Part shown: positions 18,478 through 27,717 of the stretch, one piece after another
How the letters are laid out: every line of letters begins with the position of its first letter
Numbering within the stretch: the first letter of the stretch is position 1
Assembly: GCF_030577135.1 (NCBI RefSeq)
Contig: NZ_JAUIRR010000007.1
Span: 8,883 to 46,881, forward strand
Length of the DNA: 37,999 bases
Reading direction: 5' to 3'
Origin: Sulfurimonas sp. hsl 1-7
Lineage (GTDB): Bacteria > Campylobacterota > Campylobacteria > Campylobacterales > Sulfurimonadaceae
Translations under genes and position numbers: made by a program
Notes under the pieces: generated by a model
What the model saw: the letters and a program-made list of their open reading frames with translations, nothing else
What the model was told of the DNA's origin: nothing
Database searches by the model: none

Positions 18478-19944
18478 TTGGCAAAGCGCGTCTCAGTGAT
18501 AGATATCGGTTCTAACTCGGTTAGAATGGTTATCTATGAAAAAACCTCACGCTTTGCGTTCCACCTGTTACACGAAGAGAAATCTAAAGTTAGAATATCG
18601 GAAAATGCATATAAGCATGATGGAGTGCTTCAAGAGACTCCTATGCAAAGAACATTTGATGCACTTGAAAACTTTTTAAGGATCTCAGATTCTTTTAAAA
18701 CAAAGAAAGTGTTATGTGTAGCTACTTCTGCACTTCGTGATGCTCCCAATAAACAAGAATTCATTCAAAAAGTAAGAACAAAACTAAAACTCAATATTAA
18801 AATAATCTCAGGTGAAAAAGAAGCTTATTTCGGTGCAATCGCATGCGCAAATCTTTTACCCCAGCAACATAATGCCATGAGTATAGATATTGGTGGTGGT
18901 TCTACAGAGATTGCTTTTATAGATGCACACAATGTCTCTCATACCCAATCGTTAAAACTTGGAACTGTACGCCTTAAAGAGTTGTTTTTTGATACTAACG
19001 ATATAGATGGTGCAAAAGAATTTATACAAGCAGAGCTTGATAAAATTCCAACAAAAGAGATATCTAGTTTAGTTGGTATCGGTGGAACATTTAGAGCAAT
19101 CTCTTCAGCTATTCAAAAATCAAAAGAGTATCCGCTTAATAAACTCCATGCATTTGCATATGAACAACCCATCTTTGTAGAGTATATCAATAAGATTTTG
19201 GATGCAGATGAGATAGAACTCGGTGAACTCTTTATTAAGTCAAACAGATTTGATGTAATAAAACCTGGTGCACTTATCTTAAAAATGCTTCTAGAAAAGT
19301 TTGCTATTACAGACATCATCACTAGTGGTGTAGGTGTAAGAGAAGGTGTTTACTTATCCGATCTGCTTCGTTCATCTAAACATCAATTTCCTGCGAACTA
19401 TAACACTTCTGTAAGATATATACTCGATGCACACTTAAGCGATAAAGAGTTTTCAAACAATCTTACTAAGGTTTCAAAACAGCTCTTTGATCTTACACAT
19501 ACGTTTTTCAATATAGACAAAGTATATCGAGAAAGACTCTCAATTGCAGCAAAGTTATATCCTACGGGAAGTAGTATCCATTTTTATTCACAAAATAAAC
19601 ATAGTTATTACATTGCCCAAACAGCATTGGAATACGGCTTTACACATCAGGATATTACCCTTATCTCAACACTGATGAAATATGCGAGAAATAAACTCCC
19701 TGCAAAATCTCATCTTGAAAAATATCAAGAGCTTTTACCTAATGAAACAACTGTAAATGCATTAAGCTTTCTTCTGTCTATGAGTATTATTCTTCTCAGT
19801 CACAGACCTAGGAACATAGACTTTGAGCTTGCATTTAATGATGGTGTATTGGAAGTAAAAAGCAGTAGTAATCTATATCTAGTAAAAGATAGTGTAGAGA
19901 AACTACAATGTTTAAAAGATTTTAGAGTTATTTTTAACTCTTAA
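18478..19944 (+). CDS. Ppx/GppA-type exopolyphosphatase / pppGpp phosphohydrolase
   Basis: The 488-residue product belongs to the ASKHA-fold Ppx/GppA family. It has the phosphate loops VIDIGSNSVRMVIYE near the start and SIDIGGGSTEIAFI near residue 135, plus ISGEKEAYFGAIA and LVGIGGTFRAI. A C-terminal HD-like helical region follows. Whether polyphosphate or pppGpp is preferred cannot be told from sequence. The TTG start at 18478 is six bases after the ferredoxin stop and is needed for the conserved first strand. Its last four bases overlap the bamA end on the other strand. Confidence 0.92.
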   Translation: MAKRVSVIDIGSNSVRMVIYEKTSRFAFHLLHEEKSKVRISENAYKHDGVLQETPMQRTFDALENFLRISDSFKTKKVLCVATSALRDAPNKQEFIQKVRTKLKLNIKIISGEKEAYFGAIACANLLPQQHNAMSIDIGGGSTEIAFIDAHNVSHTQSLKLGTVRLKELFFDTNDIDGAKEFIQAELDKIPTKEISSLVGIGGTFRAISSAIQKSKEYPLNKLHAFAYEQPIFVEYINKILDADEIELGELFIKSNRFDVIKPGALILKMLLEKFAITDIITSGVGVREGVYLSDLLRSSKHQFPANYNTSVRYILDAHLSDKEFSNNLTKVSKQLFDLTHTFFNIDKVYRERLSIAAKLYPTGSSIHFYSQNKHSYYIAQTALEYGFTHQDITLISTLMKYARNKLPAKSHLEKYQELLPNETTVNALSFLLSMSIILLSHRPRNIDFELAFNDGVLEVKSSSNLYLVKDSVEKLQCLKDFRVIFNS

Positions 19945-22199
19945 AATCTTTGTCCCATCGTAAATTCAAATGTTTGTGTTTTATCACCGTCTTGCGGATT
20001 GATCGCTTTTGCGAACATTAACTGAATCGGTCCAACCGGGCTAAACCACTCAATACCTGCACCGTAACCTGCACGAGAGATATCATTATTTAAAAGTGAA
20101 GCATCTGTCACACTTTCACCAATGAATCCCCAGTCAAGATACGTTACAAGACGCATTTTTGCTTTTGGCACAAGTGGAAAACTCACCTCTAAAGAGTTTG
20201 AAAATGTTTGTGTACCACCTATTCTTCTAATTCCGTCAGTTGCAGCAGCATCCGCTACCGTTGGTGAAAGAGAGTAAGATTCATACCCTCTAACACTACC
20301 GATACCACCCATATAAAATTTCTCAGCTAATGGTACATATCCGTTGTCTAAGATATTATAAAATCTTGCCTTGTATCTAAGGATGGCATCAAAGCCTACA
20401 AACTCGTCTAAACCTTTATATGCCGAAAAATTCGTTCTAGATTTTAAGTAGTTTGCATCTGAACCTATACCTGCTTTCTCGAAACTTTGTGAAAGTTCAA
20501 ATCCTGTTCTAGGAAGATAGTAATCATCCGTATTATCCCATTTTACACTTACCGTTACACCCGATTTAGCATACTCTTCAAAATAGTAACTAGGGTATTG
20601 AGATGTGTTAAAGTCAGATGAAAACGTATATGAGTTTTTAGAGTATCCATATCCTAAGTATCCACTGATATATCTAGAAAATCTATGTCCAATACCTACA
20701 GAAGCTCCATCAGTTGTTACAGAGTAATCATTGTAATCATATGAAGAGTGAAAAACTGAAAAGTTACCTGAAAAGTCGCTATCGTTAAGTCTAGGATTTG
20801 AGATGTTAAACGAAATATTTTTATTTGTTTGTGATTTTTCGGCTTTTACACCAACATTGATACCGCTTCCCCAAATATTTCTGTCACTTACACCGATACT
20901 TACAAGAAGTCCACCGTATGAACCATATCCACCACCAACTTGAATGTTACCTGTCGGAGCCTCTTTTACTTTTACAACAAGGTCCATAGTTTCATTATCT
21001 ACTCTTTTTTCTTCGATCGTATTGCTATCAAAGTATCCAAGTCTTCCTATAGAGTTTCTTGAGTCTTTTAAATCTGTTAAAGAGTACATATCTCCAGGTC
21101 CGAGATAAAGTTCACGACGGATGATACGATCAAGTGTTCTTGAGTTCCCGGAGATCGTTACGTTTCTGATTTTTACTTTTTCACCCGGATTGATCTTAAA
21201 TACAACCTCAACAGTTTTATCTTCTTTATTTTTTCTAAGATCCGGAACAACTTGTACAAATGCGTATGATTGGTCAGCAATAAGTGTTTTTATCTTCTCT
21301 GCATCTTCTCTAAACGTTTTAATGTTAAACACTTCATCAGCTTTTAACTCTAACAGTTCTTCTATCTTCTCATCTTCAATTACATGTTTTACCTGATAGA
21401 TTGAAACCTTTGAGATTGTATACTGTTCACCCTCAACAATCTGATAAGACATATCCGCTTTATAGCTGTCAAAGTTTACACGTACGAACGGTTCATCAAC
21501 TTTTGAATCAAGGTAGCCGTGCTGCATATAATAGTCACGGATTCTAAGATTGTCATATTCTAAATCACGAAGAGACATTTTCCCATCGTTACGACCCCAG
21601 AACCAGCCCATAAATTGATGCTCTTTATTTGCGATAACTTCATCAAAGTCGTCACTGTCTAAACCGTATACACCACTGTAATTTAGACTGTCAATGATGA
21701 TCTCTTCACCTTCATTGACTAAAAACGTAATTTTAATACTTCCGTTTTCCAGATATGTTGTTTCAACTTCTACAACAGAGTCAATTTTTCCCTCTTGTGC
21801 TATCGCCTCAACTATACGATTTTTAGCAGCTTCAATCTTTTTTTCATCATACAGTGTCCCTTTTTTAATCTGGATAACACCGTCTTTAAACTCATCATCG
21901 TTTTCTTTATAGCCTTTGAGTTCAACTTTTGAGATAATAGCTTTCTCTTTGAAATAATAATTTAACTCACCATCTTCAAACTCTGTCCACACATCGTTGA
22001 AGTATCCTTGATCAAAGAAAGTTTTTATCGACTTATCAACCATCTCAACATCTATCTCGTCACCCTTGTCAAAACCTAACATACGAAGTGCTACACTGTC
22101 AGATATATGCACCATACCATGAAACTTGATAGAGTTCACAATCTCAGCAGCTAAACTAGATGTAAAAACTAAAAATAAAACCGATAAAAATATTTTCAT
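19941..22199 (-). CDS. bamA: Outer membrane protein assembly factor BamA
   Basis: BamA inserts beta-barrel proteins into the outer membrane. The 752-residue product has a signal peptide (MKIFLSVLFLVFTSSLAAE), about five POTRA domains (roughly 20-420, for example VRNVTISGNSRT-like repeats), then a 16-strand barrel. GGIGSVRGYESYSLSP is the conserved RGY loop, and the protein ends GQRF with the terminal Phe expected of barrels. It is divergent from tyrA and overlaps ppx tail to tail by four bases. Confidence 0.96.
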   Translation of the reverse strand: MKIFLSVLFLVFTSSLAAEIVNSIKFHGMVHISDSVALRMLGFDKGDEIDVEMVDKSIKTFFDQGYFNDVWTEFEDGELNYYFKEKAIISKVELKGYKENDDEFKDGVIQIKKGTLYDEKKIEAAKNRIVEAIAQEGKIDSVVEVETTYLENGSIKITFLVNEGEEIIIDSLNYSGVYGLDSDDFDEVIANKEHQFMGWFWGRNDGKMSLRDLEYDNLRIRDYYMQHGYLDSKVDEPFVRVNFDSYKADMSYQIVEGEQYTISKVSIYQVKHVIEDEKIEELLELKADEVFNIKTFREDAEKIKTLIADQSYAFVQVVPDLRKNKEDKTVEVVFKINPGEKVKIRNVTISGNSRTLDRIIRRELYLGPGDMYSLTDLKDSRNSIGRLGYFDSNTIEEKRVDNETMDLVVKVKEAPTGNIQVGGGYGSYGGLLVSIGVSDRNIWGSGINVGVKAEKSQTNKNISFNISNPRLNDSDFSGNFSVFHSSYDYNDYSVTTDGASVGIGHRFSRYISGYLGYGYSKNSYTFSSDFNTSQYPSYYFEEYAKSGVTVSVKWDNTDDYYLPRTGFELSQSFEKAGIGSDANYLKSRTNFSAYKGLDEFVGFDAILRYKARFYNILDNGYVPLAEKFYMGGIGSVRGYESYSLSPTVADAAATDGIRRIGGTQTFSNSLEVSFPLVPKAKMRLVTYLDWGFIGESVTDASLLNNDISRAGYGAGIEWFSPVGPIQLMFAKAINPQDGDKTQTFEFTMGQRF

Positions 22200-22227
22200 T
22201 AAAATTCCATACTTAAAATTGGAGTAG

Positions 22228-22233
22228 ATTTTA
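22228..22233 (-). promoter_or_regulatory. Probable -10 element of bamA
   Basis: On the minus strand GGGGTAAAATC contains TAAAAT, 28 bases before the bamA ATG. It lies in the 105-base divergent region shared with tyrA. No -35 is evident. Confidence 0.35.
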
Positions 22234-22265
22234 CCCCTTTTGAGGTTAACATTAGGTAAATTCTG

Positions 22266-22271
22266 TATAAT
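22266..22271 (+). promoter_or_regulatory. Probable -10 element of tyrA
   Basis: TGTATAAT gives a perfect TATAAT with an upstream TG, 33 bases before the ATG at 22305. A TTGACA follows at 22272, but it is downstream of the -10 with nothing suitable after it, so it is not used as a -35 here. Confidence 0.45.
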
Positions 22272-22304
22272 TTGACAAAAAATAGAAAGATAAAGAATAT
22301 AAAT

Positions 22305-23135
22305 ATGAATATTGCAATAATCGGCCTTGGTTTAATGGGTGGTTCTTTAGCTTTAAGCTTACAAAAGTTGGATTTTGTAGAGAGTGTTGTTGGTTACGAT
22401 CATAATGAGAACCACCAGACTACAGCTTTAGAACTTAATTTAGTACATAAAATAGTTTCATTTGAGCAGGTAAAAAAAGCAGACGTGATTTTTTTAGCTA
22501 TTCCGGTAAACGGTGTTATAGCTGCTCTTGAAAATCTTAAAGATGTGAGTGAGACAACAACTATTATCGATCTTGGAAGTACAAAAGAGAAGATTGTAGC
22601 TTCGGTACCTAAAGAGATACGCAAAAACTTTGTAGCTGCACACCCAATGACAGGGACTGAAAATTTTGGTCCGCAAGCTGCCATTGAAGGTCTTTATGAA
22701 GATAAAGTTGTAGTACTGTGTAATCTTGAAGATAGCGGTGAGCTTCAATGTACAAAAACGAAGCAGATCTTTAAAGCACTCAATATGAAAAAGATCTTCA
22801 TGAAAGCACATGAGCATGACCGCCACGCCGCTTTTATCTCGCATATGCCGCACGCTATCTCTTACTCATTGGCAAATACGGTAATGAAACAAGAAAATAA
22901 ACACAATATTTTAGCACTTGCAGCGGGTGGTTTTCGGTCTATGAGCCGTTTGGCAAAAAGTTCCCCAAATATGTGGGAAGATATTTTTAGACAAAACAAA
23001 GCAAATATTTTAGAGGCAATAGAACTTTTTGAAAATGAACTCTCAAATATGAAAACAGCTATCGAAAATGATGAGTGGGATGCTGTACATAAAGGGATGT
23101 CGGATGGAAACAAACTATACGATATCTTTAAGTGA
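22305..23135 (+). CDS. tyrA: Prephenate dehydrogenase
   Basis: TyrA oxidatively decarboxylates prephenate to 4-hydroxyphenylpyruvate for tyrosine. The N-terminus IAIIGLGLMGGSLALSL is the dinucleotide fold; HPMTGTENFGPQAA and the helix HDRHAAFISHMPHAISYSL match the prephenate-binding region. I use the ATG at 22305 (276 residues); the TTG at 22272 would add 11 residues with no family counterpart and lies inside the promoter. It is convergent with the BatD gene, overlapping it by eight bases. Confidence 0.93.
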   Translation: MNIAIIGLGLMGGSLALSLQKLDFVESVVGYDHNENHQTTALELNLVHKIVSFEQVKKADVIFLAIPVNGVIAALENLKDVSETTTIIDLGSTKEKIVASVPKEIRKNFVAAHPMTGTENFGPQAAIEGLYEDKVVVLCNLEDSGELQCTKTKQIFKALNMKKIFMKAHEHDRHAAFISHMPHAISYSLANTVMKQENKHNILALAAGGFRSMSRLAKSSPNMWEDIFRQNKANILEAIELFENELSNMKTAIENDEWDAVHKGMSDGNKLYDIFK

Positions 23136-24567
23136 TACCGTATTTTTTTATAATCTCTTTTAGTTTTGTCTTATCAACCTGCTCTTTCTCAGAAGAGTAA
23201 AGGTTTTTCTCCAAGATCTCTACGATTTTTCTTACATCCCCGTCAATATCTTTATACGGTAACAGTTTTACAAGAAGTAGTTTTTCATCTTTTAAAGAGA
23301 GCTTTTGTTTCTCATTTTTTGAAAACTTTCTCCCTTTTAAGAGCATCACTACTATACCGATTAAAATACCGAAAATAAATGCTAAAAGTACAGAGAGATA
23401 ATCTGTTTTTGCTGTAACTTCACTTTGTGTAGCAAATGGTTTTTCCTCTACTTCTTGCTCTTTTTTTATGTTCAGCGGCTGCTGTGTTTTTTGTGTAGAA
23501 CCGTGAACTTTAATATCTATAGGCCGTGTCTGTATAGTTTTGAGCTGTTTTGTTTTTGTATCGAAAAATGTAACTTCAAAAGGTTTGATCGTAAAGTCAT
23601 GATCTCCCACAAAAACAAGTTTTTGCGTCAAACTGTTTCCGTTTAGTTCACTCTTTTCATCAAAAACATTCACACCGTCTATATGGGGTTTAAAACTCTC
23701 AATATCTTCTAAATTTCCGCTGCCTTGCACTTTTACAACTACATTAACGGCCTCATTTGGATTGACACTTATTTTATCTACACTTGTAGCAATAGTAAAG
23801 TCCCCTATTAATTTCGCATCATGGGGCAGCGGTTTCACATCTAAAGTGATCTCATTGGAAAAATAGCTCTTCCATTGTACCTGAGGCATAAACGTCGGAC
23901 TCCACCCTTGCGAGTTTACCCTTGATGCCACCCGTAGTTGTGCCGCTGAAATCGTAACATTTCCCTCCCGTTGAGGAGTGAGTACATACTCCACTTTTGT
24001 CAGCACATACTCTCCGTCCTCACTTCTGCTCGGTTTAGATTCACTTTTTTTCCATAAACCTTTAAAGTCTGATGGTAAAAATTTACTGTCTACCACAGAA
24101 GCACTTTGCTTTTGTTTGAGAAGCAACGTTAATGTAATACTCTCCCCAACATAAGGATCTGTTTTAGAAACATCATATTCTAAAAGAAAATCCCTTCCCG
24201 CTTGTGCACTCTGCTTTTTAACCTCCAGCTTTACGCTGTTTGATTTTACTACCTTTCCGTCAAGCTCCACCTCAACAGGATCAATTGTACAACTTTTTTG
24301 TGCTATAAACTGATATACGTATGTATATGTCTTTTTATAATCGGTTCCAATCATTTCAATATTTGTACGTGAACCGCTTGAGATAATATTGTGTCCGCAA
24401 AGTTGATAGATAGATGGTTGCACAGCGTCAGAAGCGTCTACTTTTAAGGAATAGGTCACCATATCACCGAGAGTTACTACTTTCGGAGAGATGCTGGCAC
24501 TCACACCTCCGTATAAACTGCTTACTAAAAATAAAAATAATATAGAGATTTTACCAAGGCTTTTCAT
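23128..24567 (-). CDS. batD: BatD-like protein of the first Bat cassette
   Basis: The 479-residue product has a signal peptide (SLGKISILFLFLVSSLYGG), two or three beta-sandwich repeats in the periplasm, and a C-terminal membrane segment (about 389-411) with a short cytoplasmic tail. The repeats hold DPYVGESITLTLLL and SVNPNEAVNVVVKVQGSGNLEDI, typical of BatD proteins. BatD takes part in MoxR/BatA systems of the envelope; in Bacteroides the operon was named for aerotolerance, but the molecular role is unknown. I choose the ATG at 24567 because AAGGAG is five bases upstream; the GTG at 24573 overlaps that site. It overlaps the upstream Bat gene by 17 bases. Confidence 0.85.
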   Translation of the reverse strand: MKSLGKISILFLFLVSSLYGGVSASISPKVVTLGDMVTYSLKVDASDAVQPSIYQLCGHNIISSGSRTNIEMIGTDYKKTYTYVYQFIAQKSCTIDPVEVELDGKVVKSNSVKLEVKKQSAQAGRDFLLEYDVSKTDPYVGESITLTLLLKQKQSASVVDSKFLPSDFKGLWKKSESKPSRSEDGEYVLTKVEYVLTPQREGNVTISAAQLRVASRVNSQGWSPTFMPQVQWKSYFSNEITLDVKPLPHDAKLIGDFTIATSVDKISVNPNEAVNVVVKVQGSGNLEDIESFKPHIDGVNVFDEKSELNGNSLTQKLVFVGDHDFTIKPFEVTFFDTKTKQLKTIQTRPIDIKVHGSTQKTQQPLNIKKEQEVEEKPFATQSEVTAKTDYLSVLLAFIFGILIGIVVMLLKGRKFSKNEKQKLSLKDEKLLLVKLLPYKDIDGDVRKIVEILEKNLYSSEKEQVDKTKLKEIIKKYGIT

Positions 24568-26383
24568 CTTCACTCCTTTGGATTTTTTGGTCTTGATTGA
24601 GTTGGTATAGAAATGTTTTTTGTTTATGGTTTAAGGCTTTGAGCCATTTTTTCTCTTCAGCATCACTCATAGTATCTTGCTTATGGGCTTGAGCAGCACT
24701 GGAGTTTTGAGGATCTAACTTCTCCTCTTTATTCTCCTGTTTTTGTTGCTCTGACTCTTTTTGTTTCTCTTGTTCATTCTCTTTTTTGTTCTCTTCCTGC
24801 TTTTTTTGCTCAGATTTTTGTTTTTCATCTTGCTTTTTGTTTTGCTGCTTCTCTTTACTATCACCCTGATTTTGTTGCTGATCGTTTTGCTCTTTCTTCT
24901 GCTCGTCGTTATTTTTTTTCTGATCTTTTTGATCTTTGTTTTGTTGTTTTTGATCTTGATTCTTTTTATTTTCCTGTTGTTGTTTTCTCTTCTTTAGAGC
25001 TTTTTCAACCGCTTCAAGATTTTCACGAATATCTTTATCATCTTTTAGTTTTAATGATTTTTTATAGGCATCTATTGCACTTTGTAAACTTTTTTCATCA
25101 CCCATTTTTGCATAAGAGTTCCCGATATTTCCGTATTTGTTTGCTTCTGAATCATCATCTATAAAGTGTGCTTTTGTATAGTGTTCAATCGCTTTTTTAT
25201 ACTCTTTTTGTCTATATAGGGCATTTGCACTGTTATAGTAACTTGCATCGTCTTTATGGGTTGTTGCATAGTTTTTGTAAAGCTCTTGTGCTTTTTTGTA
25301 CTCTTTGTTTTCATAGGCACTTTTTGCATTGTCCAGGTCAACAAAATCCAATACACCCGCTTTGAGGTTTGTACCTCCAAATAGTGCTAGGGCTAATAAG
25401 ATAGTTGCAGGTACTTCAACATGTTGGCGTTTACTCATTGATGATGTTGCAATCAGAAAAATTATCATTGCCAAACCTAACGGATAGTAAAAGAGTGGAA
25501 TATACTTCTCAATCTTTTTCGATTTTAACTCTTTTTGCTTCGCGATCGATTCGATCTCGCTTATCATCTTTTTAATATCCTGATCGGAGTTCACACTCTG
25601 GATATACACACCGCCTGTATTAACAGCCAGTTCGGAGATATTTTCATTTAGTTTTGAGATCACTATATCACCGTTTTGTTTGATAAACTCACCGTTTTTC
25701 TCTCTGATCGGAGCACCTTGAGGAGTTGCTACACCAATTACAAAGAGAACAATATTGTTCTCTTTAGCAAATGCTATCTCCTCTGAGAACTCCTCTTTAT
25801 CACCCCCGTCACTTAAAACCAGAAGGTACTTTTGCTTATCACTCTCTATATTATTTTTGACAACTTCAAGCATTGAGAGAAGACTTGTTCCCTTCTCTGT
25901 TATTGAATCGGTATCGAGCTTATCGAGTAAAAAAGAGACCGCACTGTGATCGAAACTAAGAGGAGAGACAAGGTAAGAGTTTTTCGCATACGCGATCACA
26001 CTTACACGCTCATTGGGTGCCATTTTTAACAACTCCAAAGCTTTGTGTTTTGCAAGTTTCAACCTGTTTGGATAAAGATCTTCTGCAAGCATCGAATCAG
26101 ATATATCTAAAGCCAAAATAATATCTGCACTTTTAGCCTGAATCTCTATTTCCCCCTCTTTGATCACAGGAGATGCCAATGCAATTACCATCAAAACCGC
26201 CATTAAAAAAAAGAGTGCATTTCGGGCTCTTAGTGTCAATGTATTTGCACTCACACGCAGTTTTTGCATCACGGGCTCAGAGAAGAAAGTTGCCTGTGAC
26301 TCCTTTTGTGTCAGTAAAAGAACAAAGAGTATAAATACAGGCGGAAGCATATAGTATAAAAACTCCGGATGTAAAAAGCTCAT
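24551..26383 (-). CDS. BatB/BatC fusion: VWA plus TPR protein, first cassette
   Basis: The 610-residue protein has two N-terminal membrane segments, a von Willebrand A domain with the metal site DISDS beginning at Asp93, and a membrane segment near 300-315. A TPR region (about 355-460) follows, then a Lys/Gln/Glu/Asn-rich tail of about 90 residues before a short conserved end that finishes in KPW. The layout matches BatB and BatC fused in one chain; the VWA domain probably faces the periplasm. The ATG at 26383 has GGAGG six bases before it and overlaps the BatA stop (TGATG). Confidence 0.85.
   Translation of the reverse strand: MSFLHPEFLYYMLPPVFILFVLLLTQKESQATFFSEPVMQKLRVSANTLTLRARNALFFLMAVLMVIALASPVIKEGEIEIQAKSADIILALDISDSMLAEDLYPNRLKLAKHKALELLKMAPNERVSVIAYAKNSYLVSPLSFDHSAVSFLLDKLDTDSITEKGTSLLSMLEVVKNNIESDKQKYLLVLSDGGDKEEFSEEIAFAKENNIVLFVIGVATPQGAPIREKNGEFIKQNGDIVISKLNENISELAVNTGGVYIQSVNSDQDIKKMISEIESIAKQKELKSKKIEKYIPLFYYPLGLAMIIFLIATSSMSKRQHVEVPATILLALALFGGTNLKAGVLDFVDLDNAKSAYENKEYKKAQELYKNYATTHKDDASYYNSANALYRQKEYKKAIEHYTKAHFIDDDSEANKYGNIGNSYAKMGDEKSLQSAIDAYKKSLKLKDDKDIRENLEAVEKALKKRKQQQENKKNQDQKQQNKDQKDQKKNNDEQKKEQNDQQQNQGDSKEKQQNKKQDEKQKSEQKKQEENKKENEQEKQKESEQQKQENKEEKLDPQNSSAAQAHKQDTMSDAEEKKWLKALNHKQKTFLYQLNQDQKIQRSEDEKPW
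24719..24985 (-). repeat. Low-complexity K/Q/E/N coding tract in the BatB/C protein
   Basis: About 89 codons that are nearly all Lys, Gln, Glu, Asn and Asp. On the + strand the tract is T-rich. It follows the TPR region and is probably disordered. The second-cassette homologue has a shorter Ser/Gly/Lys-rich tail here instead. The repeat is imperfect, so replication slippage could change its length. Confidence 0.85.
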
Positions 26384-27312
26384 CACATACCTCCCCGTTT
26401 ATTTCTCAAATAGACATAAAACATTAACGATAAAAGGGCCACGAAAAGAGGATAAAAATAGTAGTACTGTTTATAGGTAAAAGTCTCATTCTTGATCTCC
26501 GATTTCTCTAGCTTATCGATCTTCTCATAGATCTCTTTAAGCTGTGAAGCGTTTGAAGCGCCGTATGCTACACCACCCGTATCTTGCGCTATTTTAGATA
26601 GTACCGCGCGGTTATATTCATTGGGTGCACCCACTCCGATCGGATATACTTTAATCCCCTCTTTTTTAGCCATATCAAGGGCAACATCAAGGGGAATCTT
26701 ATCAACCCCTGCCGTTGAATACCCGTCTGTTAAAAGAATTGCTATTTTTGTTTTAGAATCACTCTCTTTTAAGAGGTGAACACCTTGTGCCAGTCCCTCA
26801 TAAAGTGCCGTGTATTTTCCTGCGATCCCTTCATGAAGCTGCATAACCAGTGAAGAGAGAATGTTTTTATCGTAAGTAAGCGGTGAAGCGATAAAAGAGT
26901 ACTGCCCAAAGACAACAAGCCCCATATTATCGTTCTCCCTTTTTTGGATAAAGTCGCTTACTATATTTTTGACAATATCAAAACGACTTGATCCCGGGTT
27001 TAACATATCAAATCCGCGCTGAGCCATAGATTCCGATGCATCTAAAATAAGTGCTATCTCGTACCCCTGCTTAGGTTTTAACTCATAGGGCTCGTCTTTT
27101 ACCGGTGACATCAAAGCCAACACCATCATAACGATGCCAAGCCATTTGAGTAAAAACAGAAGTTTTGAGCTAGCTATAGAGTTTTTTATAAACTGTGTGG
27201 AGTGGGGAAAATAGATAGAGGGTAATCTCATTTTACACAGCGTCTCACACGCTATGTAAAAAAAGATCACAAATGCGATCTTAGGGAACTCAAAATAGAT
27301 GCCATCAAACAT
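26383..27312 (-). CDS. batA: BatA-like VWA membrane protein, first cassette
   Basis: The 309-residue product has two N-terminal membrane segments (about 8-24 and 50-70), a VWA domain with an intact metal site DASES at residues 91-95 and the later FGQYSFIASPLTYDKN and LLTDGYSTAGVDKIPLDVA, and a C-terminal membrane helix (about 285-303). This is the BatA layout. It starts within the end of the DUF4381-like gene (eight-base overlap) and is followed by BatB/C with a one-base overlap, so the cassette is tightly coupled. Confidence 0.88.
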   Translation of the reverse strand: MFDGIYFEFPKIAFVIFFYIACETLCKMRLPSIYFPHSTQFIKNSIASSKLLFLLKWLGIVMMVLALMSPVKDEPYELKPKQGYEIALILDASESMAQRGFDMLNPGSSRFDIVKNIVSDFIQKRENDNMGLVVFGQYSFIASPLTYDKNILSSLVMQLHEGIAGKYTALYEGLAQGVHLLKESDSKTKIAILLTDGYSTAGVDKIPLDVALDMAKKEGIKVYPIGVGAPNEYNRAVLSKIAQDTGGVAYGASNASQLKEIYEKIDKLEKSEIKNETFTYKQYYYFYPLFVALLSLMFYVYLRNKRGGM

Positions 27313-27715
27313 CTAACATCCCCTTATATACATCGATCTGTCGTAATGTTTCACCATCGAAAGGTTCAACACTTTTTTTATACTTATACGGTTCCAACTT
27401 CTCCACCATAAGCTCATAATGTTTAAGATGTCTTGGTGTGTCATCTTTAAACGTTGCACCATAGAGTGTGAGATCATACGCCGCTTGTTTTGTCTGTTCA
27501 AAATCCAACGCTTCTAGGATCGTAAAGTGTTCTTTTCTTTTGTTGTACTTTTTTCTGTCTCGTAGATATCTATAAAGAAGATACAGCATCCCTATAAGAA
27601 TAATAGATGTGATCGTAACGATTGCAATAAAGTAATATAAAGAGTACTCTTGCACTTCAATCAGGGGTTTTATATCGTGGAGCGGTATATCGTAAGTATT
27701 GTCTAGTTTATCCAT
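27305..27715 (-). CDS. Small single-pass membrane protein, DUF4381-like
   Basis: The 136-residue product has one membrane helix (about 26-47) after an N-terminal segment containing YDIPLHDIKPLIEV, then a cytoplasmic helical tail. The DIPLHDIKP start and the position between DUF58 and BatA are those of the DUF4381 family in MoxR operons. No function is known. I use the ATG at 27715 with GGGGAG six bases before it; the GTG at 27718 is too close to that site. It overlaps batA by eight bases. Confidence 0.65.
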   Translation of the reverse strand: MDKLDNTYDIPLHDIKPLIEVQEYSLYYFIAIVTITSIILIGMLYLLYRYLRDRKKYNKRKEHFTILEALDFEQTKQAAYDLTLYGATFKDDTPRHLKHYELMVEKLEPYKYKKSVEPFDGETLRQIDVYKGMLDV

Positions 27716-27717
27716 CA

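Noticed and set aside
22272-22304. TTG start that would extend tyrA by 11 residues
   Set aside because: The family N-terminus begins at the ATG at 22305, and the TTG lies in the promoter just after the -10.
24719-24985. Repeat tract considered as a CRISPR or tandem DNA array
   Set aside because: There are no fixed-length repeats or spacers; it is low-complexity coding sequence in an intact reading frame.
24761-24997. Hydrophobic Leu/Phe-rich frame on the + strand
   Set aside because: It is the antisense of the Lys/Gln/Glu-rich tract of the BatB/C protein and follows from T-rich bases; it has no ribosome site.
27313-27501. 62-codon minus-strand frame inside the DUF4381-like gene
   Set aside because: It is an overlapping alternative frame with no ribosome site and no membrane segment; the DUF4381-like frame fits the operon spacing.
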